The notes beneath the pieces are model-generated. The model was not told where the DNA came from, did not search any database, and saw nothing but the letters and a program-made list of their open reading frames with translations. From contig CM043950.1 in assembly GCA_014529385.2 (NCBI GenBank), forward strand, positions 155,839,545 through 155,903,544: a stretch of 64,000 nucleotides of DNA. The letters are read 5' to 3'. Each line of letters begins with the position of its first letter. The first letter of the stretch is position 1. The stretch comes from Adiantum capillus-veneris. Its lineage: Eukaryota > Streptophyta > Polypodiopsida > Polypodiales > Pteridaceae. Of this stretch, positions 48,831-61,179 are shown in pieces. A program made the translations under genes and the position numbers.

Positions 48831-50325
48831 GAGTCTTCAGAGACAACCAAGAATGGAGACCAAGACTGGTCATCTACGGACGACAGCACAAAGTCCTCAA
48901 GCACAATTCAAATGGAGGATCTTATTGAAGATGATTCATCTCCATTGAACAAAACTTCAGAAGAGCTTAAAGAAAATCAAGCAATAGCAAGTGCAGATCA
49001 AACAAAGCAAAGAGCAACCACGGAAGCTATTGAACAGAGAATGCCACCAAAGCCAGAAGTTAAGAAGAATGGGGTTGCAGACAACCAAGAAGAAATAGGA
49101 AGCCTAAAGATCAATCAGACAGTGCCAATCAAATCAGCAGACAAAGGTAAGGCTAAAGTGGAACTTTCACTGATTAGCAAAGAAGGCGTGATAGCATATA
49201 GCTCTACATCAAAGAACCCTCATGGATCAGCTTCTTCAAGCAAGTCGGGCTTTCAAAACTTCAAGTCAAATGCTGGCTCAATTGAAACCAAAAGAGCAAA
49301 GGTATTTCAGCCAAAGTACTCAAGAAAGCAAAGAAGTCAAGCAAGTGTTTGTTCCGAACAGTTTAGTCAAAGTCAATGATCCGGTCTGGATTAAAGACAA
49401 GAAATCAACACAAAAAGAAAAATGCATGGGATGGATAGCATCACAATGGAGCTTAAAAGAACAGGAGTACTATGGAGGTAACAGGAAAATATGGGTACCA
49501 AAACCGCAAGTTAGAGTATACGAAGTAGCTTCAAGTCCCTCCCAAGAAAGAAGGCCCACAAGGTATCAACCTCGACAATGTCCTAGAATACCTAAGCAAC
49601 AGGTATACAACAAAGCAACATCGAAAGATGCTAAATTCAATCACATGTTTCAAGAGGATATAGAACAAAGACGGATCTTAAAAAACCTTCCTCTTAGACA
49701 AGGATTCTACACAGGGTATACAAAGATTTGGCTACCAGTCAATCACAAGCCAACTGCGACTACACCAGACCTGCAGAAAGATCTCAAGAACTCAACAAGA
49801 CCTAGAACGAAGCAAAGTCAACAAAGGAGTTACAAAGGTCCTCAAAAGATTTGGATTCCTAAGTCTTCCAATGCTCCTAGTCAAAATCCAGATGCCAAAA
49901 GTGAACAAAGGCCTCCAACAACATCAAAGACTTCTATCAACAGGCCTAATTGGAGAATCAAACAGATAATGGAGTCTTCACAATCAAAGAAGTACGACCC
50001 AACCAACATGAATGCAAATTCAAAGATGATAAAACAGGTATGGCAAAAGAAACCTTCAATGTCAACTTGGTCCTTCACTAATCCTCTTTTTGAGGATTCA
50101 TCAAAGACTTCTATCAACATGCCTAATTGGAGAATCAAACAGATAATGGAGTCTTCACAATCAAAGAAGGACGACCCAACCAACATGAATGCAGATTCAA
50201 AGATGATAAAACAGGTATGGCAAAAGAAACCTTCAATGTCAACTTGGTCCTTCACTAATCCTCTTTTTGAGGATTCAAGTTTACTTTTACCAAAAGAAAT
50301 GTTTGTAGTAAGCACAAGAATGTGA
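48831..50325 (+). pseudogene. Element F C-terminal tail with W-V/I/L-P-K repeats
   Basis: Frames 48741-49379 and 49222-50325. After a Ser/Lys-rich part come V-W-I-K-D, K-I-W-V-P-K (49486-49503), K-I-W-L-P-V (49723-49740) and K-I-W-I-P-K (49846-49863). Element B has the same type of tail after its protease. A 177-bp duplication follows. Function unknown; related peptides are found in plant retroelement polyproteins. Confidence 0.65.
49924..50277 (+). repeat. 177-bp in-frame tandem duplication in the element F tail
   Basis: 49924-50100 and 50101-50277 are almost identical copies of 59 codons (from T-S-I-N-x-P-N-W-R-I-K to N-P-L-F-E-D-S). High identity means the duplication is recent relative to the decay of the rest. 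Confidence 0.92.
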
Positions 50326-51292
50326 AAATTCAAGTCGCCAAGGTGCAAAAAACACTCTTTGGCATAGTCAAAGTCGGGTTGCTGAGCCATAAAATGAGCA
50401 AAGCATCAGTCCCAAAGTTTCAAGTCATATTAAACTTTGTGCTAAGAGTCATAGTTATTAGGCTTACGCTCAAGCTGGAAGAGTTGAGCATATCTAAAGT
50501 CATGTTGCTCATGCTGGATGAGATGAGCATAAGAGTCAAAGTCTATTAACTTACAATTGGTGGAGTATCGTGGAGTCCAACACTCACGCACAGTGCACAG
50601 TGAGATGAGAGCACATATCCTCGTCAACAAAAACCATTCTTGAAGGGTTGCCATCTTGCAAAGCCATGTCAAATGCTTTTATAGCTACACCACCTTTCTG
50701 AAGAACCCCTCAAAATCATTCTTGCTCAGCATATTGTTTCCCATGCATTTTTGTGTATGCATAAATAGGATGTCCCATCATTGGACATATGCATTAGATA
50801 CTCTTTTTTGCTTCCACCTATGCACCTTGAGTGGACTATAACAGGCAACCAATGTTCCATCATGCTACCCTTTCATATTTGCTACCTTTTTATTTCCATA
50901 TTTATCAACAAATAATCCCTTCAGTACTTTATTGATATTTCCCATTCCAATAAGTACTCCAATAACGCGCTTATCCCAAAGGCACTTTTTTTCCACTGGG
51001 TTTTTCCCTTTGGTCATCTAAGTATTAGAACCTAATTTAGAACCTCATCATTCTACTTCCCTTGTACATACTTTTCATAAATAAACATCAGCCTCATCAT
51101 TATGCTATTACAACAGACAAATGCAACATCATCTCTCACATCAGACATATTTGGACCAATGAAGATGCTGCAAAAAATTCAACCTCATCAACAAATCCAA
51201 TGACAAAATGAAGACGATCAACCCATCAACAACCAATCAAAACCTTCCCTTACCTCCATGGATACTTTTCAACAGTGTCCGAGGACGGCACT
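50326..51292 (+). other. Element F 3' region, non-coding
   Basis: Between the last frame and the polypurine tract. No conserved frame. Repeated AGCATAAGAGTCA-type phrases at 50390-50540. Confidence 0.6.
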
Positions 51293-51310
51293 AAAATAGG
51301 AAGGGGGGAA
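51293..51310 (+). promoter_or_regulatory. Polypurine tract of element F
   Basis: AAAATAGGAAGGGGGGAA directly before the 3' LTR, with the AGGAAGGGGGG core shared with element B. Confidence 0.92.
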
Positions 51311-52225
51311 TGTTAAATGAATCAACGTCAGCTAACAGAAGCTGCTAAAGACCGAAGATGTATGAATGCACATCGAGGATGAATGCAAAGAAGCAGTAAA
51401 GATTGGAGTTACACATTTTCCATGTTTTCCCAAATGGTCATGTATTGTAAATTCCCGATTTATTTCAAGCCATTGTAATATTTCTAATGTGTTACGGGCT
51501 CAATGGGAGTTCCAAGTTGTAAAGAATAGGTCACTTATTGTACCTAGGTTGCAGATTCAGTAAGTGGTGAGCCCTAAAGGCCTTGGGCGCCCGGACATTG
51601 CATATTTTTAACCTAGGTATATAAGGCAGTGTGTAAAAGAAATTAGGGTTCTCAAGTCATTTGTTGAGAGCACTCTTTGGTGAGAGCTCTTGAGGTGTGT
51701 GGCTATGGAGTCCTTGAGCTTCTCCTTGAGACTTAATTAACACTAATCGATGATTCATTCTCTCTCACTATGCCTCTCTCTTGCCTCTTATGATTTCCTA
51801 TAATGCTTAGATTAACTAGATCCTAACTAATTAGCAGTTAATTCCTCTCTAATCTTGTGTGATTGCCCTCTTTTGCTTGTGTGTGCATGTAGGTTTGATT
51901 GGAGTGTGGTGCTCGATAGATCTATGTGTGTGTGCTTGCGATTAGTGTGTTGCATGATAGGATTAGTGTTGTGTGCGTCTTGCAATCGTAGTGTGTGTGA
52001 TTGGGTTAATTAGAGGTGAAGAGAAGTGGATATGGAGAATGCCCTTCATTGCGGCTTTGCTCCTCCATAGGCCGAGAAGCTCACCTCATAGAGTTAACCA
52101 TTTGTGTTGCCACGATTAGCTCACTAACCGTGTGAGTGTTTCCATGCCCTAGCCGGGTAGCTCATCCCTTCGGATTGATAATTTTGTTGGTCATTGGAGC
52201 TATTGCAACGATGGGACCCCCAACA
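51311..52225 (+). repeat. 3' LTR of element F
   Basis: TGTTAAATGAATC...CCCCCAACA, 915 bp. Its last 400 bp match 42489-42889. A TATATAAGG box at about 51617 is a plausible promoter. Confidence 0.92.
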
Positions 52226-52229
52226 AAAG

Positions 52230-53930
52230 AGACATGGCATCAATTGCCCAATCTCAAAAAAAAGAACAAAACACGAAGGAAGAGATTGCAAAAAGCAGCA
52301 AAGTCAGACCCCAGTTCAAAGACCAATATAGGGACTGGTGACGACCCTGTATATATAAACAACGCTGAAGAGGATTCTGATTCAGGTGAAACCATGGAGA
52401 CCAAAACGACCACTAAGATAGAAACCAACAAGGAAGATCTTCATGAGCCACAATGGCCGTGATCCAAGAAGAAGATAGGAACTTATCCAAACCCTACAGA
52501 GGAGATTGAGTGAGTCAAGCAATTAAGAGTTTGGTAGAAGATACCCAAAGGGATCTAGAACCAGCACCTAGGCAGATCCAGGTTACAGACACCGTGTTCC
52601 CTACGCAACAACAACCTCACCAAGTCCATAGACCCTTAGCCATACCTAGTGTCATCCAAGAAGAAAGTGACTTAAAGTCATGGGAAAGTGGGCGTACTCA
52701 CTTCTTGATGGAAAGAATGTTTACATAGGGACTACCTGATCCTATCGAGGAAATGGAGATCCCATCCTCCCCACATCAAGGGACTGAGGTCCAAAAGGTA
52801 CCGTTAAACATTGCCAAATTGATGGATTTCATGTCTTCAGAAGTTAGAACCACCATCATGTCCAAACTATATAAATACCCTGAGCTAGTCTCAACTCTTC
52901 GAGCCTTCCTCAATGGAGAACTAAAGTTTGGGCTACCACAATTTGCACAGATGGATGGAGCTGGGGAGATGCCAATAGAGGAGGAACACTTAGATCCACA
53001 ACTCAACCTCGATGAGAACCTTGTTATAGAAATACCTGTTAACAAGTTGGGACAATATTTTGAGGGAGACGAATCCAATGCAACCATACCAATCACTACC
53101 AAGGGATTAACTGTGAAGGGAATCCTTGATGGTGGCGTTGGGGTTAGCATTGTGACTAAAAATTGCTGGGAAACTATGGGGAGACCTCACCTTGTGACCA
53201 CAACCATAGTAGTGAAGATGGCCAATGGGTCTATTGTTAAACCTATTGGGATGCTAGAAGATCTCAAGATCAAGGTCTTTGGACATAAAATAAGGATTAC
53301 CTTCACTGTTATGGATTTCACCAAACACACTATGGCATCGGAGATGATCTTAGGATGTCCTTTCATGAGGGAAGCAAAAATGGTGCATGACAGGTCTAAA
53401 AACCATGTCTACTTGCAGTTCCAAGATTCTTTCATTCAAGTGGATCTTGTGACTGGTCGAGCACATCCTCTAGGAAACAGGTTTATAATTGATTGTAGAT
53501 CTGACACCACAATTCACTCTGTCCCATTGCAGTATTGTTACAGTGGATCTTGTGACTGGTCAAGCACATCCTCTAGGAAACAGGTTTATAATTGATTGTA
53601 GATCTGACACCACAATTCACTCTGTCCCATTGCAGTATTGTTACACGTGTAAAGCGGACACTGATGTTGGGGAAGATTCTCCTTATATGGATGTACTACC
53701 TGGGATGACTAAGTCGGACAATGTGGATTGGGTCCACCTAGCGGCAACCATAGACACTTGGGGAAATAGGGGGACGACGTGGGTAACACCGGAGGGGGAT
53801 GAAATGCCCGTACCCTTAAATATGTTAGAAGCAATGCATATAGCTTCTGACAAGACTCATCCTAATATAATGAAGAAAACATACAAGTGGGTCCCTAAAT
53901 CTTCTTTAGCGACCATAGCTAGTGCTTAAA
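52230..53930 (+). pseudogene. B2 gag end and protease, broken
   Basis: Equivalent to residues of about 950-1495 of the element B protein. Pieces: T-N-I-G-T-G-D-D-P-V-Y (52318), A-I-K-S-L-V-E-D-T-Q (52510-52728), then a long frame from 52753 with M-S-S-E-V-R-T-T-I-M, G-Q-Y-F-E-G-D-E-S-N-A-T, the retropepsin site L-D-G-G-V-G-V-S-I-V (B has D-G-G-A-G) and M-I-L-G-C-P-F. The duplication at 53440-53645 shifts the frame; 53646-53930 continues. At 53727 it has TGG where element B has its first TAG. Confidence 0.9.
53440..53645 (+). repeat. 103-bp tandem duplication in the B2 protease end
   Basis: 53440-53542 and 53543-53645 are nearly identical. The length is not a multiple of three, so it breaks the frame. 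Element B has one copy only. Confidence 0.95.
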
Positions 53931-54525
53931 AACAGAGGCCTTGTAAGAAACGTCCCACTCGGCCCAAGAAAAGTAAGAACACATGGTGGTGGATTCCTAA
54001 AGGACTATTGGAAGCCCAAGGCTACTATCAAGGAAATGATCAAATCTGGGTGCCAACACGTAGATTGTGTTCTTACTTGTCACCTGACCCATGTGAGCCC
54101 AATCCCGTCGCTCCAAAACGAATCGACAATCGCGGAAACAGAAAAATCACAGAATGCTACACACCCGCTTCTGAGCTAGTTTGGGTATCGAAGAAAGAAC
54201 GATTTGTTCCACCTAGCTCAGGAAGGGGGGAGTCCCATGAAGCTTCTACCTCCTCATGTAATGCATCCATAGAGGTAAAAGCTTCTCACAGCCTCCACCT
54301 ATAATAGTGGACCTTCATGAAGCTACAAAGGAATCCACACCTCCCAGTGTTCAAGAATCACCTGATGAACCACTTCAAGTTCGATCCTGGGAGAGTACCT
54401 TACCACCCTTGCAACTCGACGAGGCACCTAAGGTAATAGAAAACTATTGGCAAAAATCCTCACCTATTACCAACTGGAACAATTGGTTTCAAAGGGTGAC
54501 GAGCACATTTTAAACGGTATGATCT
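53931..54525 (+). pseudogene. B2 C-terminal tail with W-V/I-P-K repeats
   Basis: Continues the polyprotein: K-W-V-P-K (53886), W-W-I-P-K (53983), I-W-V-P-T (54043), V-W-V-S-K (54179), so two of the four motifs have changed. A TGG at 54388-54391 stands where element B has its second TAG. It closes with W-N-N-W-F-Q-R-V-T-S and a stop at 54511. Confidence 0.85.
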
Positions 54526-56160
54526 ACCCAAGGAAGGGGGGAGTGTTTGCTGACAGTCATCATTCACTCACTCCCCTCTCAACCTTCCTCCCTGACCTCT
54601 CAATCTCCCAATCTTAGGGAAGGTATATATAAAGACTTATACTCACAAAAAACAAGATAAAAATAATAAAGAGTAAGAGCAATTAGCAAACGAGTGTGCA
54701 CAATAAAAGTCAAAACATTGACCCAGATCTACACATTCACATCCGATACCCTGAAACAGAAACCTATGTCATAAAACACATTTGATCCTCATCACTCGAG
54801 TGATGGAGGTTAGGTAGGATTAGTATGATAGGAGTGTTTCTGTTTTAGAGTTTAGTGATTAGCAAAGTTCTTTTTTCCCACTGATGTTCCTCCTAGAGGT
54901 ATTCTTTGTGTTTCCTAGTGTGTACAGGATCGTGTTGATGTTGTTAGGATTTGGACCTTCATGGAATCTTTCTCTCATTCACACTCCAAATCAAGCGCGA
55001 CCATCAACACAAATAGGTGTTTCTTGTCTATTAGCATTACCCCTTATCTTTTTGCATCCATGTTTGTCTGCTTTAATTGTGATTGGTAGAATAATATTCA
55101 ACGCATTTGCTTAGTATCAAACATTAAATTCAGTGTAATTTTTAGTCATAAGCACTTGTCTAGGTTAAAAATCAAGCAGTCTGACTAAGCTAGTTTGACC
55201 AAGCTAGGTGTTAGAGATCTTCTCTTAATACCATGGAGAATGCCTTCCTAATAATCAATGGTTACTTAGGTTCTTAATCCGATTTAGGCAGCATTGTGTG
55301 AAATGTACTAGGGCTTTCTAGTGGGCTTAGTCCCTATTGACCTTTAGCTTAAGTATTATAGAGGGAGTTTACTAGTGTGATGAGCCTGGGGAGGGTAACA
55401 GCGTTATATGACCCCCCAAAGTTACAAAATTAAAATGTTGTAAACGAACAAACAAAAAATCAAAGTGCCACAATGTAAAATCTTAAGCTGGAAGAGAAAT
55501 CTCAGCTTGATTTGGTACTTCACTCACATGTATCGCCTATGGTACTAGAGTCCTAGAGGTTCCCAGTGTGGGCGCATTTCCTTGAAAAGCAAAAACCCCA
55601 AGGCATACAAAATAAGCACACACATCAAAATTGAATCATTGTGAAAAGACTTTGGGGGGTCAAAGAAAAAGTAATCGGATAGGCAATGATTTCATGAGAA
55701 ATTCCTTTTATCGTAGCTTAACTACAAGGTCTTCTAGGTATAGCCTCTAGTCAGCCCTCGAACATGAAATACTTGGCTCTCGTAAAATCTTAAACAACTT
55801 AATTGACCAGAGAAAATTGAGAAGCTTACCTATGGTATTAATAGTCGATCTTTAGTGCCTTTTGACCGTTAAATTAGCGACCCCAAAACTTGTTCAATTT
55901 TTTACCTTTACAATTGTTAATGCGTTTGATTATATTGCAATTTAATGTTTATTGCTGAGAAATGGTTTAAAATTCTGTTACCAATCAAATTGTCTACCTA
56001 CAACTGCATATGCTTTTTAATTGCTTATGAGAATGCAATTACTGTGCCAATGTTGTTTGATTTTGTAGTGATTGAAGAAGGCTAAGGACATTCATCTCAA
56101 ATGCTCCTCCACCTCGACGAACGACCTTCAACTCAATAGATTCCGAGGACGGAATCTACA
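54526..56160 (+). other. B2 3' region with fossil LTR start
   Basis: Polypurine run at 54530-54544, directly followed by TGTTTGCTGACAG and a TATATATAAAG box at 54624-54634, as in element B. The rest is non-coding. The frame 54884-55114 shows no domain. Confidence 0.6.
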
Positions 56161-56175
56161 TCAGGAAGGGGGGCA
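56161..56175 (+). promoter_or_regulatory. Polypurine tract of B2
   Basis: TCAGGAAGGGGGGCA, identical to that of element B. Confidence 0.92.
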
Positions 56176-56490
56176 TGTTAACCCTCACGCACATTCCTAT
56201 CACCTACAACGGACATTGTATTATTTATTTGGTAGAGTAAGGTACCAGGCTTGTCGATCCAATAGGAAAAGGGTAAGAGTGATCGCCGATGAGAGGCGCA
56301 CTCTAACTGGAACATTCAAGGGATTAGTTGGCTAAGCATGGGCGCCCAAGTGTGAATGGGGCGAGCTCATATAAAAGTCAACTAAACCTAAAAATCACTC
56401 ATTCTCTCATTTGTGCAATTGAAGAGTGCTCTTGCTCCATCTCCATCTTCTTCTTCTTCATCTCCTTGTGTGTGTGTGTGTGTGTGTGTA

Positions 56491-56524
<34 letters not shown>

Positions 56525-56535
56525 TGTGTGTATGC

Positions 56536-56567
<32 letters not shown>

Positions 56568-56816
56568 GTGTGTGTGTGATCAAGCATTGCGACGACGGCA
56601 CGGCGGTGGTGAAGCGGTTGAGAGCGGTGTAGCAGCGTCTCCTTCTTCTTCGCGGCGAGGAATCCTCCACGACAGCAAGCGTAGAGCAGTGAGTGACACA
56701 CCATCGCCATCTTTGAGTTTACTAGTTTAGGCTAGTTGCGTGCTTGGAGCCATTTGTGGCTCGCACACAGTGTATCGGCAAGTTCCTTGCATTGACACGT
56801 GCGACATACGCGCACA
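56176..56816 (+). repeat. 3' LTR of B2
   Basis: TGTTAACCCTCAC...CGCGCACA, 641 bp, same family as the B LTRs but clearly diverged, with an expanded GT/GA region at 56468-56580 in place of the CT/CA run. Confidence 0.92.
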
Positions 56817-56940
56817 AAGTCATACAATTCAAGGATAACCTAAACCTTTTCAATGCTTACAATGCTTCCCAACAGTAAGCAAATGTACAAATGTTAAGTG
56901 TTCAACAGAAAGAAAAGTCAAGTGTGCAAGCAAGTAGAAG
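56817..56940 (+). pseudogene. Chromodomain end of a second element D copy
   Basis: CATACAATTCAAGGATAACC and what follows match 39057-39135 closely (Q-F-K-D-N-L-N-L). B2 thus appears inserted in the chromodomain of a D-family element. Confidence 0.7.
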
Positions 56941-57900
56941 TTGTACTCATAGGAAGATTTTGACGAGGTGGTAGAACAACAACTCAATGCTCTGATGAAG
57001 AGCAAGAATTTCTCTCAAAAGAAGTGGAAGTCAATAGATTTTCCCGATTATTTGGGCCAGAGATTGACTTTTGAGGTGGCTAGCAGATCTAAGAAGCATG
57101 TTCGCTTCGAGGCTGAGCTAGATTTTTCTTCGCTTAAGAGAGTTCCGACAGTTCATCATCCTCTAGTTCTAGAAAGGAGGAGAACTGGCAGAAGAAGCAA
57201 AGAGAAAGAAAGAGAAGCATATCTTTGGAAAAGTCTAGAAAGTATGGGAAGCAATCTAGTAGAAATAGAAAGAACAAGAAGTTCAAGGATTTCAATGACT
57301 GGGGCCAAGCATTCAAGTTTGGCACGTTTTTAGGCTATAAGGGCACCATCGGTCCCTTGAGTTTGTACAACACTTTCACGTTGCCTTGTCAAGAGATCAT
57401 TTCTTAGAACACTCCAGGGTACAAAGGGGCAGCATCTAGCTTGAAAGGAAACACACAAACATGGTGTTCTACTCTATCCTTACACAAGGAAGCACCTACA
57501 AAGTGGATAAAACTCAAGAGAATTTTCACTTCGGCATGGTTGACGAAAGAATATGAATAGGATGTCATCACAACAGCTTGGAATCATCTAAGGATGACCA
57601 AGGAAGACACCTTGGATGACTATCGTCACAGGTTTTGGGATACATATTTACCCGTAAACAAGGATCACTTTGGGGACTAGATTGAGTGGTTTTGCTATGG
57701 GTTTCCCAGAGAGATACCAAATTTTTGCTTAGAAAAGAAGTATGACACCATTCAGAGGCTTATGGGTCGTGAAAAATAGGGTCATTGACTTATCCTATGG
57801 ACAAGTTAGTGTCCACCTCAGAGACGCAAGAGTCTTCCCGTGAAGAGAAAGAACCAAAGGAACCGGGTGAAAGTTCATATCACGAGATGGTGGTAACCAC
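56941..57900 (+). pseudogene. Gypsy gag fragment, broken
   Basis: 56968-57333 is open but without clear domain. In shifted frames 57420-57720 reads E-A-P-T-K-W-I-K-L-K-R-I-F-T, W-N-H-L-R-M-T-K-E-D-T-L-D-D-Y and W-F-C-Y-G-F-P, the layout of the retrotransposon gag (capsid) domain. Which element it belongs to is unclear; element E is the likely owner. Confidence 0.65.
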
Positions 57901-58024
57901 TAACTTTATTTGTTGGTTTCTTTCCCATGTTTTTTAGTTAATTTTTGGGACCCTCTTTTTGAAATCCCAAATTCTTGGACATTGCATGTCTAGTGTGAAA
58001 TGGTCAATGGCCAAGAGTTTCACC

Positions 58025-59316
58025 TGCACTTGTCAAGTCCAAGCAATCACTATCTGGTTGGGCCAATCGACACTAAAATCCGACTACTGGGGAAGCAGCT
58101 AGGCTCAATTGAAGCAAAAGAATTTTGTGGCTGATGCATTGTCAAGAGAGCCACAAATTTTAGTTGTGTTGATTCCTTATCAACGTGAGCTTGATGACAT
58201 GAAGGAACCAATGATGAAGATTTTGCAAGGATCTTTTGTCACAAGGCCATTGCAACATAAGGTCTTGGTAGAAAGTCATGTCCCACTGCATGCAGGGCAT
58301 CTTGGTATAGACGCAATAGTGAAAGCGATTGAGACATTCTTTTACTGGCCTACTTTGACGAGATATGTGCAAAAGGTCAAGTTTGAGAAGCAAAAGGAAC
58401 CAGGGTTGTTACAGCCATTGCCTATTCCAGATTAGCCATGGAAAAGCATTGCCTATGGATCTTATCTTTGATCGTTCAAGGACACATGCAAAAAATAATG
58501 GTATATGGACCATTATTTGCAGGGTTAGTAAACAGGTCCACTTTATTCTTGTTAAGTAGAACATAAAATTTGATCAAATGGAAAGTTTATTCATGTACAA
58601 TGTGTTCAAGTACCATGGTTTACCACATTTGACTATGTCTGTTTTGGAGAAGCTTTTCATCCTCATTTCATCCACAAACTAATGGACGTTCAGAAGAGGC
58701 TAGTTCTATTGTCTTAGGTTTGCTTGAATGCTATGTGTCAAACAAAAAGGGCAAATGGGAATAGTATCTACCATTGCTTGAGTATGCATACAACATTACG
58801 GTGCATTCGTTAACAGGCAAGGCACCTTTGATATTGTTAAGGGTGGTAAAAATAATATCCCCATTTTTCACACAAAAGGTAAGATTTTTTAAGTAGATCA
58901 ATATGTGGAAAATATGGATGAAATGTAGAAGAAGTTTAAGCTTGCCCTGGAGAAGACTCAAGCAAAGCATAAAAGAGCAGTTGATCTTCACCGACATAAA
59001 TTGTTGTTTTCATCTAGTGATTGGGTTTTATTACGGTTTGAAAAGGCAAGGAAAAGTTGTTTCCAAAGCTCTTCGTGTGTTACTATGGGCCTTTTCAAGT
59101 CATTGATAGCATCAACGATGTTTCATACAGGCTGAAATTTCTTCATAGTTGGAAGATTCATAATGAGTTTCACATGAGTCTTCTCATGCCCTTTGTGGGT
59201 GATGTGCCTAACATATGTGTCATAATGACTAATATCTAATTCTCCTAAATGATTTTCTCATGTTAAACTGATCATTTAATATGGGGAAGTGCAAGGGGAG
59301 AAAAAGCTAGAATATT
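58025..59316 (+). pseudogene. Element E (right copy): RNase H end and integrase, broken
   Basis: Near-copy of 39183-40537: N-F-V-A-D-A-L-S-R-E-P-Q, then H-V-P-L-H-A-G-H-L-G-I-D and Y-W-P-T-L. A small deletion here removes the finger cysteines, joining Y-V to Q-K-V-K-F. Later parts (M-D-L-I-F-D, V-S-K-Q-V-H-F-I, and the C-terminal W-K-I-H-N-E-F-H-M-S) are again frameshifted. Dead. Confidence 0.85.
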
Positions 59317-60810
59317 TGTTAAGCTGGCAGACCCGCCACAGTAGGGATCCAAAGGAGGGAAAATAGGGATCCAAAGGGGGGTGCATCTACAAAAGAGCTA
59401 TGTGCAACAATGGGCTCCAAAGACCTTAAGGTTCAGACCATTAAGACTTCCAAAATGCTAAGGTTCCAAAATTCAAAGGTTGTGTCCAAAGGTCAAAGAT
59501 TAGGAAATTTGGATGCTTTGTACGTGTGTACAAAAGTCTTCACAAGTCCCTACATAGGAGGGGGTGAGCCCAAGAAGTAGGGGATGAGAGAGAAACACCC
59601 ACACACACTCAGAAGCTTCATTTGTACACAAGGGGAAAGAGGGACACATGTCAGCTCCCTAGGCCAGATGCCCACAAGGTGTACTCAAATACTATTGGAT
59701 GGCCATGGAGGTGGACCAATGAGAATTAGGCTAGATTTAATTAATTTAAAAACACTTAATAAAAGAACCAATAAGAATTAAGCTCTCTAGAAGACTATTG
59801 GACAGTCTCCCGAGGGGTCCAATGAGCATTCAGCAGTCCATTGGCTTGCCTGATTCCTATTGGCCAGGAGACAAAGGGGTCCAATGAGAGTTTAATTGCA
59901 TTTATTAATTACCTAAAGCTCTCACAAAAGGGGAAAGGGGGACACATGTCAGAAGGCTATCACTTATGCTCCTGAAATCCTATTGGCTAAGCTTGGGGAG
60001 GTCCAATGAGGTGCTAGCAAGAGAAAATAGCAAGAGGGGTCGACCAAGAGAGCGAGGGGGGCTGATTTTTCAAAGGAAATTATCCACACACACTCATGCA
60101 AGCTCATGTGTAGAGTAAGAAGACTCTCTCTCTCTCTCTCTCTCTCTTCTCAAGCTTTAATGGAAAGCTTACACCTACTCCAAGCTTGTGAGAAGGTAGG
60201 CCTACACCAACAACTCTTGGCTTTGTGATGCAAATCCAACCAAGATCAAAGCTTCAATGCATGCTCATCTCCTCTACCATGCTAATTACTAAGCTAATCT
60301 ATGTTAATATGAGTGATTATGTGAGGGGATGTACATCTTTCTCGTAAGACTACTCCTTCTTCCTCTCAATCTACTTTCATACCCAGCTAGCTCTCACCAT
60401 CTTCGAAGGTGTGTGAGGTCTTGGGTCTGAGACCATGAGGGAACTGATGTTGTGTTTGATAAGTGTTTTGCTTAGTGCTTGAAGTTTTCATCTTCATTGT
60501 ACTAGCTAGTATTGAAGGAACACAAAGAATTGTATTGTAAAATGTCTCTCTTGATGGGAGAAACCATAATACAAAGCCTTTTGGAGGGGGTACCAGCTCC
60601 ATGCAAATCTGGTCCTCAACTGTGTCAATTGCTTAATTTCTTTCTCTTTTGAAGTATTGCTCATGATATCTAACTAGGTGTTATACTTTTTGTTGCTCTC
60701 TCCACCCAAGCACTCTTGCTATTCTCATTAGGAATCTATTCTAATGAAATTGTCACTATGTTCATGCTATTTTCCGCTACACACAAGTTACTAGACCATT
60801 AAATGTTACA
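59317..60810 (+). repeat. Element E LTR (right)
   Basis: About 1.49 kb, TGTTAAGCTGG...AATGTTACA, the partner of 40538-42024. Preceded by AAGGGGAGAAAAAG, a possible polypurine tract (59293-59306). No primer site follows, so this is a 3' LTR. A CT run lies at 60125-60148. Confidence 0.8.
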
Positions 60811-60829
60811 TATGCTAGTTGGAGATCAA

Positions 60830-61120
60830 CCTAAAGTTGAGGAACTCGATGAGATCTTGATACCTTATTAGATTTTGGCACACAAATAAAGAAAATTCAA
60901 GGGACAGGTTGAAATATTTTATTTGGTGAAGTTCAAGAACTATCCACCTATGGATGAGGACTGGATGGAAGAAAGTGAACATGTAGAATCGCCAAAATAT
61001 ATTTCAGCTTTACCTTGAAGCCTTTGGTTTACAACCCACATACTCTTGAACTTGGATCATACCAATAGAGCAATATAGTTCCAAAGTAAAGAGACATGCT
61101 TAAGAGGGGGTGATATTGGA
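60830..61120 (+). pseudogene. Chromodomain and 3' end of another gypsy element
   Basis: Y-L-V-K-F-K-N-Y-P-P-M-D-E-D-W-M-E-E (60935-60985) is a clear chromodomain end. After a frameshift L-Y-L-E-A-F-G-L-Q-P-T-Y follows. AAGAGGGGGTGAT at 61103-61115 looks like its polypurine tract. Its LTR was not identified. Confidence 0.75.
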
Positions 61121-61179
61121 GCTAGCACTTCTCATTCAAGAGAGGTTTCTCCACTCAAAGCCATCATTGAGGGTAGGTC

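Larger units (their letters stand above)
52226..56816 (+). mobile_element. Element B2: 5'-truncated second copy of the element B family
   Basis: Plus-strand copy lacking its 5' LTR and the first two thirds of gag. It holds the gag/protease end (from 52230), W-V-P-K tail, 3' region, polypurine tract and 3' LTR (56176-56816), colinear with 9000-4446 of element B. It has several frame breaks, including a 103-bp duplication, so it is older than B. Element F borders it on the left. On the right it sits in a chromodomain-end sequence like that of element D. Confidence 0.92.

Noticed and set aside
49881-50390. 169-residue minus-strand frame with an internal repeat
   Set aside because: It is the antisense of the duplicated element F tail; the sense strand carries the coding features.
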